DNA from: an uncultured Phascolarctobacterium sp.
GTDB lineage: Bacteria; Bacillota; Negativicutes; Acidaminococcales; Acidaminococcaceae
Reading direction: 5' to 3'
Assembly (NCBI GenBank): GCA_900551335.1
Contig: URVO01000018.1
Coordinates: forward strand, 1-13,607
DNA length: 13,607 nt
In this document: piece after piece, positions 1 to 6,841 of the stretch
How the letters are laid out: each line of letters opens with the position of its first letter
Position numbering within the stretch: position 1 is the first letter of the stretch
Notes under the pieces: model-generated
Told to the model about the DNA's origin: nothing
What the model saw: the letters and a program-made list of their open reading frames with translations, nothing else
Databases searched by the model: none
Made by a program: the position numbers and the translations under genes

Positions 1-1
1 C

Positions 2-658
2 GAAGGCGCACCCGCAAAACGCGCACGCTTTTACAGCAGCTCTTTAGACACAGTTTTCCTAAAAGCAGGTCATGACTATGAAGAACTGCCGGAAACTTAC
101 GTTATTTTTATTACCGAAAATGATGTGCTGCAGCGCAATCTGCCAATTTACAACATTGACCGCTATATAGGTCAGAATATGGAACTCTTCAAGGATGGCT
201 CGCATATTATTTATGTGAACAGCCAAATTCAGGATGACACTCCGCTTGGTAAGCTCATGCAGGATATGTACTGCACAGACCCTGCAAAACTGAATTATAA
301 GGAATTTGCTCCACAGATGGAGTTTTTAAAACATTCAAAGGACGGTGAAGGAGAAATGAGAGATTTATTTGAAGAATATGCTCATCAGGTTGGACAGCAA
401 ATCGGGCAACAGCTTGGGCAGAAAATTGGGCAGCAAATTGGACAGCAGCTCGGTCAAGAAATCGGCGAAAAAATTGCCAAAGAAAAAGTAAAGGAAGCTA
501 CTAAAAAAGCTACTATGAGAGCGGCTAAAACAACTAAAAAGAAAACTTTAAAGGACATGGCGCTCAAGATGCTGAAGCGTGGCGATTCTGTGGAAGACGT
601 TGCGGAAATCACTTCTTTGCCACCTGAAAGCGTGCGTGCGCTGCAAGCCAGCATGTAG
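2..658 (+). CDS. Rpn-family PD-(D/E)XK nuclease / transposase-like protein, 5' end outside window
   Basis: The frame is open from the window edge to TAG at 656-658, so this is the C-terminal 218 residues of a longer protein. The segment PETYVIFITENDVL followed by PIYNIDR is typical of the Rpn/PDDEXK_2 family (recombination-promoting nuclease, often annotated as putative transposase). Members are usually about 300 residues, so the N-terminal nuclease core is probably outside. The next segment (EFAPQMEFLKHSKDGEGEM) is also family-typical. It is followed by a tetrapeptide repeat, a Lys-rich stretch and a C-terminal helix pair (MALKMLKRGDSVEDVAEITSLPPESV) resembling the helix-turn-helix-like tail of many members. 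A GTG at 125 could be read as a start, but the upstream frame continues the same family homology, so it is internal. DNA cleavage or recombination is the family role; activity here is unproven because the catalytic residues cannot be seen. Confidence 0.85.
   Translation, partial: EGAPAKRARFYSSSLDTVFLKAGHDYEELPETYVIFITENDVLQRNLPIYNIDRYIGQNMELFKDGSHIIYVNSQIQDDTPLGKLMQDMYCTDPAKLNYKEFAPQMEFLKHSKDGEGEMRDLFEEYAHQVGQQIGQQLGQKIGQQIGQQLGQEIGEKIAKEKVKEATKKATMRAAKTTKKKTLKDMALKMLKRGDSVEDVAEITSLPPESVRALQASM
389..472 (+). repeat. Seven 12-bp in-frame units encoding a GQQ(I/L)-type tetrapeptide repeat
   Basis: Seven consecutive 12-base units encode V/I/L-G-Q/E-Q/K/E, starting VGQQIGQQLGQK. Units differ mainly at synonymous positions (GGA/GGG/GGT/GGC, CAG/CAA), which suggests the peptide is maintained and the array is not a fresh slippage product. 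Related short-period repeats are common between the nuclease domain and C-terminal tail of Rpn-family proteins. With a hydrophobic residue every fourth position, a long amphipathic helix or self-associating linker is plausible, but that is inference. Confidence 0.9.
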
Positions 659-679
659 CAATAATCCACCTCGTTGTAC

Positions 680-726
680 AAAACACCTGCGACCCTACTA
701 CTAACGTAAGGCCGCAGGTGTTTTTT
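680..726 (+). terminator. Rho-independent terminator of the Rpn-family gene
   Basis: A perfect 12-base inverted repeat (AAAACACCTGCG at 680-691, CGCAGGTGTTTT at 713-724) encloses a 21-base loop and runs into six T at 721-726. It lies 21 bases after the stop codon. The other strand has four T after the same stem, so it may also weakly end the convergent tadG-like transcript. Confidence 0.88.
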
Positions 727-755
727 GCTGCTCTTTTTAGTTTTCGCAAACGCTT

Positions 756-2414
756 TTAGATTACCAGACGCACTCTGCTCTTCGTTGCGGTGTCGGAGCC
801 AGAAGAGCCTGAAGAGGAAGCAGATGTATCATAACCAAAATAGATACGCCAATTAGAATCATTTTTTGCGTCTACAAGTGTATCACCGTGGTAATCTATC
901 TTTACACATTCATCTGTTTTCCATATATTAGTCTTGAAATTATAGCTGTTCTCAGTAACAATGCTTTCAGAAACTGGGATCCATTTTCCAAGATAAACAT
1001 TTTTTCCCAATATGCTAACTTCTGCTGAACTACTAGTGTCACCTAAAAAATGGTTATTCTCACCACCAACATATAAATTGCCCGGTGAATACAAGGTACC
1101 ATTAAAGTTATTATCCCTGCCAGCAATATCCAAACCTATGCCGTCTTTTTCCAAGAGATAAATATTACCATATGTAATCCCTGTGGTTCCAATCATGCAA
1201 GGCTTATCAGAAACTAAAGTAGTAATTGTCTTTACATTTTTTAATTGTCTATTAGTAATTACACTTCTAGACCAAGCAAAAAATACGCTTGGCGAAGCTG
1301 CCGTTGTCTCAAAATAAGTACCACTCATATAAAGTTCTATCGTTTTATCTTCTTCTTTTATATTAGAATATGGTTTTCCTGAAGCATCCAGACCAATATA
1401 GCGCTTTATACCTTCACCTTTTTTATAAGCTTCTATATCTTGAGCCTTAGTATTTGCTTCACTTATAAGTTTATTTTTTACTTCCTCATACTTAGCATCT
1501 GCTTTCGCTCGAGTTTCATCATACTTTTTTTGAAAGGCCTCCAACTCTTGCTTCTTCTTTTCATCAGTCCAATATACGCCAGACGTCGGCCAAGCTGGAT
1601 AAGTTCCTTTTGCAAAGAAAATATTTCGATTATTAATAGGGGGATCCCAAGCAATATTGTTTTTAGACTCATCATATTTTGCTGTAGCGCCTAGAACATT
1701 ACTAACATACAAATTACCTGTGCCAGGCAATTTTGTAGTATCTATATTACCATCTTTTATATAAATAGGAAAATTAAAATTTTTCCCCAAAACTATATTA
1801 TTGGCACTTTCATAACATTGGAAAGTTTCAGCTGATGCACCTTCTACAAAAATAACAGGTGTATCCCCACTTATAACAGGTTCAGGCTCTTCCCCCTCCA
1901 CATACTCAGCTGCGGCGACAGCCTTCACCACAACCTCATTCTGCTCAGGGAACAGCATACGGATAAAGAACGTCGGCACGCGCTTCAAAATGACCACACG
2001 CACATGATCTCGCAGCTCACCCTTCTTAGCGTCCTTATCTTTCATGCCTGTATCAATAGCATACGCTATCTTCCATGCAGCATTTTTTTCCAACGTTACA
2101 CTGCTGTCAGGATCTTTATCTCCCAACGGAGAAAAATTCGAGCTGGTAGCATAATCCTTGTAGCCATTCGCTCCGGCAAAGGCACTAACAGCCTTTGCGA
2201 CCTGCTCCTCGCGATTCTCATCCTTCAAATGTCCTGCGCCAGCCAGCGCCGTCGCATCCGCTACATCCTGCAGCTTGGCCTTCTGCATATAAAGAAAGCC
2301 TGCGTCTACCGCCAAGCCAATCGCGCCTAAAAATAACGGCACAAGTATAGCAAAGAAAACCATAATCGCGCCACGTTGCTTGTTTTTTAATGTCTCCCTA
2401 AATTTTCGCAGCAT
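756..2414 (-). CDS. TadE/TadG-like Flp pilus-assembly protein with a large C-terminal passenger
   Basis: This 552-residue protein starts at the ATG at 2414, six bases after an AGGTGG ribosome site; an in-frame TTG at 2429 lacks such a site. Residues 14-38 (RGAIMVFFAI then a hydrophobic helix) plus LQDVADATALAGAG at 49-62 are the hallmark of TadE/G-like proteins, which are membrane-anchored, prepilin-like parts of tight-adherence pili. Residues to about 175, ending KAVAAAEYV, fit a short TadG core. The rest is not recognised: a Gly/Asn-rich, probably beta-rich segment (about 188-282), a highly charged helix likely to be coiled coil (about 284-334), then a second Gly/Asn-rich segment with recurring GNxY motifs. 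The DNA for the passenger is clearly more AT-rich than that for the N-terminus. No other tad/rcp gene is nearby, and the gene has its own promoter, so it appears monocistronic. Family assignment of the N-terminus is secure; the role of the passenger is unknown. Confidence 0.82.
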   Translation of the reverse strand: MLRKFRETLKNKQRGAIMVFFAILVPLFLGAIGLAVDAGFLYMQKAKLQDVADATALAGAGHLKDENREEQVAKAVSAFAGANGYKDYATSSNFSPLGDKDPDSSVTLEKNAAWKIAYAIDTGMKDKDAKKGELRDHVRVVILKRVPTFFIRMLFPEQNEVVVKAVAAAEYVEGEEPEPVISGDTPVIFVEGASAETFQCYESANNIVLGKNFNFPIYIKDGNIDTTKLPGTGNLYVSNVLGATAKYDESKNNIAWDPPINNRNIFFAKGTYPAWPTSGVYWTDEKKKQELEAFQKKYDETRAKADAKYEEVKNKLISEANTKAQDIEAYKKGEGIKRYIGLDASGKPYSNIKEEDKTIELYMSGTYFETTAASPSVFFAWSRSVITNRQLKNVKTITTLVSDKPCMIGTTGITYGNIYLLEKDGIGLDIAGRDNNFNGTLYSPGNLYVGGENNHFLGDTSSSAEVSILGKNVYLGKWIPVSESIVTENSYNFKTNIWKTDECVKIDYHGDTLVDAKNDSNWRIYFGYDTSASSSGSSGSDTATKSRVRLVI

Positions 2415-2420
2415 TATAAT

Positions 2421-2426
2421 CCACCT
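2421..2426 (-). promoter_or_regulatory. Ribosome binding site that sets the tadG-like start
   Basis: AGGTGG on the minus strand lies six bases before the ATG at 2414. It makes that ATG a better start than the TTG five codons upstream. Confidence 0.75.
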
Positions 2427-2444
2427 CAAAATCCAATCTCATCC

Positions 2445-2487
2445 TCTGCGCAGCCCAGCCTGCCAAAGCCGCTCCGCAGATTTTTTT
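2445..2487. other. Hairpin in the tadG-like 5' leader, followed by a T run on the plus strand
   Basis: TCTGCGCAGC (2445-2454) can pair with GCTCCGCAGA (2471-2480) through six plus three base pairs around one C:C mismatch. On the minus strand it is a leader hairpin between the promoter and the start codon. On the plus strand it runs into seven T (2481-2487), so it could instead act as a weak terminator of antisense transcription. It matches no riboswitch class I recognise. Confidence 0.35.
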
Positions 2488-2495
2488 CACCTATG

Positions 2496-2524
2496 ATTAT
2501 AGCAAGGCAGAGTGATTTTTTCAA
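2496..2524 (-). promoter_or_regulatory. Sigma-70-type promoter of the tadG-like gene
   Basis: On the minus strand TTGAAA (2519-2524) and a perfect TATAAT (2496-2501) are 17 bases apart. Transcription would begin near 2489, giving a leader of about 75 bases. It sits just past the terminator of the upstream gene, so expression is likely independent. Confidence 0.75.
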
Positions 2525-2532
2525 TCGTACAG

Positions 2533-2568
2533 AAAAAAATCGCCACAAGGATTGCTCCCTGTGACGAT
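2533..2568 (-). terminator. Rho-independent terminator after the AAA-ATPase-like pseudogene
   Basis: On the minus strand ATCGTCACAGGG pairs with CCTTGTGGCGAT (two G-U pairs) around a six-base loop and leads directly into seven T (complement of 2533-2539). It begins 11 bases past the stop codon and closes the long leftward gene run. Confidence 0.85.
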
Positions 2569-2578
2569 AGTTTTATTC

Positions 2579-4124
2579 TTATTGCTTTGCAAAGCTCTCG
2601 ATAACACATTCGTGCTGCTTCGTTTTTTTGTCGTAGCTTATCCCTACTAAAAGAATTTCCCCTGTATAGTCAGTTAGAGACTCTGCATACTTTTTCTCTT
2701 TTATCTGCGCCAGCGCAGTTTTCGCACGCTGATTCCATTTCAATTCCACAAGCAGCGCAGGATAATTCTCGGCATATTGCGGCTTAGGTAAAAATACAAA
2801 GTCTGCAAAGCCTCGACCAAGCGGCATTTCCCGCACGGGACGGAAATAATACTGCATGGTACTCAGATATGCCAGCGACAAAACACTGCTCAAGGAATTT
2901 TCGTTATTATACTGAATGACAGACACATAATTCATATGTATCTGCTCAATGCCCTCTGCCACAGCCTCTCCATCCATATCGAGCGTCGCTTCAAGCAGCT
3001 CCTCCGACGCACATTGAAATTCAGCAAGCTCATTCCACTTGCTTACCTCCAAGGCAGTGAGAAACTCAGAGCGAATTTCTTCATTCGGAATAAACGCTGT
3101 CTGCGACATCTGGTTATAACCAAGATAGCCCAGATGTATCAAGACCGTCAGCACATCATCCTTGCCATTAAATGTCACCATATCATTGTGAAAGCTCTTC
3201 GTATTCACAGGCACAGACGCTCCGCCGAGCATTTCCACTACGTCAGCCCGCAGTCCGTTAAAATCCATATTCAGCAGCGGAGTAATTGCCTGATAGGTAC
3301 TCGTCTGCGACCAATAGCTTTGAAACTCCTTGCGCAGCATCACGCTGACCACAGCCTTCGGGTTATAAATCTCATAGCCGCCCATTCTATAGCCATCATA
3401 CCAGTGCCTTACCGACGCATAGTCCACAGCATATTTTTCGCACAGCTCCTGCAGAAAGCATCGTGTATTCATCAAAGTTATTGAGCGCTGACTGCGTTTT
3501 CTCTACCTTAATCGGCAAAATACCCGTCAGATAGGCCAGCGCAAGATATTTCGTCGGCTCAGTACCCTTGAACATACCGCGCAGGAAATTGATATACACC
3601 TCCTGCACAGCTGTCTTTTTCAGCTCATCACGAATCAAAACATCCCATTCGTCAATAATAACCACAAATCTATGTCCTGTAGCGCCATTGACAATTGACA
3701 TGGCACGGGCAATATTCGTTCCCTCAGGGAAATCTATGTCTGGATATTCTGCACGCATATCCTCCATAACCTGCTCATTAATAAAAGCAACAACCTTTTC
3801 CGAAGCACCGGCGTTCATCCAGAACCACTGCACATCGATACAGATAACGTCATACTTATTCAGATGCTTATAAAAGTCTGAGCTTTTACTAATTTCAAGG
3901 TCTGCAAACATATCCTCAGAGGACGCACCTCGGCTGTAATAAGCAGCCAACATATTAACAGCAATCGACTTACCAAAGCGCCGCGGACGACTATGACAAA
4001 CCATAGACTGTTCTGTATTAATTATACTATTCGTAAACTCCAGCAAACCGCTTTTATCAACATAAATTTCTGAGTTAAGCGCTCTCTGAAAGGCACTGTT
4101 ATTTGGATTTACAAATCTGCCCAT
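2579..4124 (-). pseudogene. AAA-ATPase-like / PDDEXK_9 protein gene, broken by frameshift and probable small deletion
   Basis: Two overlapping frames together spell one protein of the AAA-ATPase_like (PF09820) plus PDDEXK_9 (PF08011) family. The first starts at ATG 4124 behind AAAGGAGG and carries a Walker-A-like RPRRFGKS (residues 46-53), a Walker-B-like IIDEWD (156-161) and LTGILPIK. It leaves the family sequence after NNFDEYTMLS (near residue 224) and stops at 3396. The second, readable from 3475, resumes with QELCEKYAVDY and WYDGYRMGGYEIYNP. It ends in a nuclease-like domain with FAD (Asp about 225), VELKWN (Glu/Lys about 244-246) and the usual A..QIKEKKY segment. Intact relatives have roughly 14-18 residues between TML and LC (often including YFGF and EV) that are missing here. 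A deletion of 3n+2 bases around 3446-3465 is therefore more likely than a sequencing slip. The function of the family is unsettled (nuclease-linked, often multicopy). The rest of both domains is well preserved, so the break looks recent. Confidence 0.82.
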
Positions 4125-4146
4125 AGCCGTCCTCCTTTAAACCCTT

Positions 4147-5706
4147 CTACCTCTGCTCCAGCAGATAAATATCCCCTATCTCCTTCACGGTCGTGATATT
4201 CGTCGGAATCTGCTGCGTTTTGGCCACGCGGCGGTACTCCAGTCCGCGCACGAGGATATACTTATGGCTGCCGTCGCGCAACGCCTCACTCAAGGCGTTA
4301 GTCTGCGGCACCATCTCAATGCCCGGCTTGCCTGCATAGTACATAAAGCCGGGACGCAAAAATTTGTCAACATAAATCGGTGTGCTCTGCTCGCAGCTTT
4401 CCTGATACACGCCGCTCATCGTCTTGACGCTGAAGCGGTCAGCAATAACAGGCAGCACAAACGCAAACGCCACGCACATCGTCACCACGCCAATCATCAC
4501 GTGCAGCCAGCTTGCCAGCGCCACATCACGATAATAAAGCAGCGTAAACACAGCCGCCGCGCCTAAAAGCAGCGTCAGCGCACCCAGCATAATCAGGCTG
4601 AAGGCTGCCTCGGGCAGATATTCCGCACCGATAATCCAGCCCACACCCAGCAGCACAAACATCAGGCCGCTGCCTGCCGCCCAGCTGTAAAAGCGCGTGT
4701 TATGACGGAACTTGGCCTGCATACGCGCGATATTCCAGCCGATAACCATTGCCATAGCCGGGAACATCGGCAGAATATAAGAAACGAGCTTCGTCTTGCA
4801 AACGGTAAAGAACAGCAGCACGAACAGCGCCCAGACATGCAGGAACACCAGATTACGCATATCGTCAATACGGCTGTCCTGCACAGAGGCCTTCACTGCC
4901 TGCACCAGCATGCCCGTCCACGGGAACATGCCCAGAATTATTACCGGGAAATAATACCAGAAGGTCACGCGATTAGCATGCTCTGCCGTGGTAAAGCGTG
5001 TGATATTATGAAAGCCCAGAAACGTGTTGATGAACTCCATGCCATGCACCGTGTACATTGCATAATACCACGGCGACGCAACAAGAAAATACAGCAGCAG
5101 GCCACGAATCACGTGCATACGCAGAATTTCGCGCAGCTGCCCCATGAAGATCAGATAAAGGAAAATAATCGTGCCCGGAAAAACTATGCCAATAGGGCCC
5201 TTCGTCACCGTCGCCAGCGCCATGCAGATATACATCAGCCAATAGCGCTTATGGATAAACGACAGCAGCGCTCCCGTCATAAAGAAAAGCAACGTCGTAT
5301 CCGTCACCGCCGCCTTGCCCATGTAAAAGAACTGCACGCAGCTCGTCAGCACCATCGCCGACCAAAAGCCTGCACGCTCACTGAAGAGTCTTGTCGCACC
5401 AACGTAAACCATCACGGAGGTCGCACACGCCATCAGCGCAGCAGGCAGACGCGCAGCGAACTCGCACGTGCCGAAAATAGCCTGGGCTATAGCCACCAGC
5501 CAATAATACATCGGCGGCTTGTCATACCAATAATCGCCAAAGATACGCGGCGAGAGAAAATCGCCTGTCTGCAGCATTTCCTTCGCTGTCTCCGCATAAA
5601 CTGGCTCATCCGGGTCGAGCAGCGGTACGCCGCCGATACCAAAAAGAATTATAAACAAGGCTGCGCCTGCCACAAGCAGCAGACTGGTTTTATCTATTTG
5701 TTTCAT
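4147..5706 (-). CDS. ArnT-like GT39 glycosyltransferase (lipid-carrier sugar to envelope lipid)
   Basis: This 519-residue integral membrane protein belongs to the ArnT/PMT (GT39) family, whose bacterial members move a sugar from undecaprenyl phosphate to lipid A or another acceptor on the outer face of the inner membrane. The first external loop has DPDEPVYAETAKEM (31-44, with the expected acidic pair) and WYDKPPMYYWL (60-70, Lys 63). RLPAALMA (86-93) and KAAVTD (131-136) also fit the family. A series of hydrophobic helices is followed by a soluble C-terminal part from about residue 430. The length is close to the roughly 550 of ArnT. The ATG follows a GAGGGGG sequence at a rather long spacing of about 13 bases. 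The gene lies 22 bases after the UPF0104 gene and 22 before the AAA-ATPase pseudogene. The family is clear; the sugar and acceptor are not. With the upstream deacetylase, an amino sugar is the best guess. Confidence 0.85.
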   Translation of the reverse strand: MKQIDKTSLLLVAGAALFIILFGIGGVPLLDPDEPVYAETAKEMLQTGDFLSPRIFGDYWYDKPPMYYWLVAIAQAIFGTCEFAARLPAALMACATSVMVYVGATRLFSERAGFWSAMVLTSCVQFFYMGKAAVTDTTLLFFMTGALLSFIHKRYWLMYICMALATVTKGPIGIVFPGTIIFLYLIFMGQLREILRMHVIRGLLLYFLVASPWYYAMYTVHGMEFINTFLGFHNITRFTTAEHANRVTFWYYFPVIILGMFPWTGMLVQAVKASVQDSRIDDMRNLVFLHVWALFVLLFFTVCKTKLVSYILPMFPAMAMVIGWNIARMQAKFRHNTRFYSWAAGSGLMFVLLGVGWIIGAEYLPEAAFSLIMLGALTLLLGAAAVFTLLYYRDVALASWLHVMIGVVTMCVAFAFVLPVIADRFSVKTMSGVYQESCEQSTPIYVDKFLRPGFMYYAGKPGIEMVPQTNALSEALRDGSHKYILVRGLEYRRVAKTQQIPTNITTVKEIGDIYLLEQR

Positions 5707-5728
5707 ATATAATCGAAAGCCCCCTCAA

Positions 5729-6799
5729 TTAAGCTTTATCATCATCAGCGCTCACTGCGCCGTTTGTTTCTTTATTCATGGCGTGCTGCTTGCCCGCAGT
5801 CGTCTTGCTTTTCAGCGACGCCATATTCAGCACATCACTGCCAAAGGCACGAATCGTCACGACTGCACCCAAAAGGAACGGCAGATATTCCGCCGTAAAG
5901 CGCCACAGCACGGCCATAATGCCCTCTACGCCGTTCGGCAGGATATTGGAGAACAGCACCAGAAAGCCGCCCTCGGCCACACCGCTGCCGCCGGGTGTCG
6001 GTGAAAAATACAGCACCAGATTCAGCAGCACCATGCGTCCCATAACCTGCACAAGGTCAAAATCTATATTCATGCCTGTAAAATACGCCGGAACCGTCGC
6101 ATAAATAAACAGCAGGCTCAATCCGGACTCGATAAACGCACGCAGCATCATCCACGGACGCTTGCCCATGACATTGACCGCGTTTTTGAACTCCTCATAC
6201 CAGATGTAGCAGTTGCGCCTCGTCGTGTATGAGCATTTGCGCGTACAGAAGAAAATCAGCTTTTCCGGATAACGCGTCTGCAGCAGAGAAATCACAATGA
6301 TAGGCAGAGAAATAAACAGCACGGACAGCACCGTCAGCACCGATGCAGGCATCCAGTTGACGATATCCTCGTCGCTGTGCAGCACAACAGGCACCAGCAA
6401 TATCAAAAAGATTATCGACATCACCGTGCGCACCAGCACCACGACCGTCGACTTGGCTATCGGCACCCCGGCCTTACGCATGAACATAACCTGCGCAATC
6501 GCGCCGCCGCTTGCTCCCGGCGTCACGAGCGCCAAAAAGTAGTTGCTCAAAACGACGTTGACAATCTGCCTGAAGGTCAAACGCTCATCCGTCACCTGCG
6601 CCAGCGTAATCAGCCGCAGACCGTCGAACAGCAGACCGACCGTCAGACAGCCCAGCGCCAGCAATATGCAGCGCGGCTCAAACATCGTCAGATATTCCAG
6701 CGTTCTTATATCAACTGTAAAATAAATAACCGCTGCGGAAATCGCCACCACAAAGGCAAACAATACCGCCAAACGTACCATTAACTTTTTATTCATCAC
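5729..6799 (-). CDS. UPF0104/HpnL-type multipass membrane protein (LPG_synthase_TM family, possible lipid flippase)
   Basis: This protein of about 356 residues has repeated hydrophobic helices and belongs to the family of the lysylphosphatidylglycerol synthase membrane domain (PF03706, including YbhN and HpnL). Diagnostic segments are NYFLALVTPGASGGAIAQV (86-104) and FSPTPGGSGVAEGGF (265-279). MprF-type fusions use this domain to flip lipids. Stand-alone members are suspected transporters of lipids or lipid-linked sugars, but no reaction is proven for most. GTG at 6799 sits seven bases after GGAG and the adjacent ATG at 6796 ten bases after; either could be the start. It lies between a sugar deacetylase and an ArnT-like transferase, where a translocation step would be expected. 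Flippase activity is inference. Confidence 0.82.
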   Translation of the reverse strand: MMNKKLMVRLAVLFAFVVAISAAVIYFTVDIRTLEYLTMFEPRCILLALGCLTVGLLFDGLRLITLAQVTDERLTFRQIVNVVLSNYFLALVTPGASGGAIAQVMFMRKAGVPIAKSTVVVLVRTVMSIIFLILLVPVVLHSDEDIVNWMPASVLTVLSVLFISLPIIVISLLQTRYPEKLIFFCTRKCSYTTRRNCYIWYEEFKNAVNVMGKRPWMMLRAFIESGLSLLFIYATVPAYFTGMNIDFDLVQVMGRMVLLNLVLYFSPTPGGSGVAEGGFLVLFSNILPNGVEGIMAVLWRFTAEYLPFLLGAVVTIRAFGSDVLNMASLKSKTTAGKQHAMNKETNGAVSADDDKA

Positions 6800-6841
6800 A
6801 AAAATACTCCAGCTTGAGTTATTTGTGCGTATACCCTCTTT

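Noticed and set aside
2936..3484. A plus-strand open frame opposite the second half of the AAA-ATPase-like pseudogene
   Set aside because: The minus-strand reading gives clear PDDEXK_9 family sequence. The antisense frame has no supporting feature.
3396..4124. The AAA-ATPase-like N-terminal part as a separate, intact short gene
   Set aside because: Its last roughly 18 residues (after TMLS) are out-of-frame sequence, and the missing family sequence resumes at once in the next frame, so a broken single gene explains it better.
4702..5712. A 336-codon plus-strand open frame antisense to the ArnT-like gene
   Set aside because: The translation is rich in His, Arg and Gln with no family resemblance or ribosome site. 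It mirrors the codon pattern of the well-supported opposite-strand gene.
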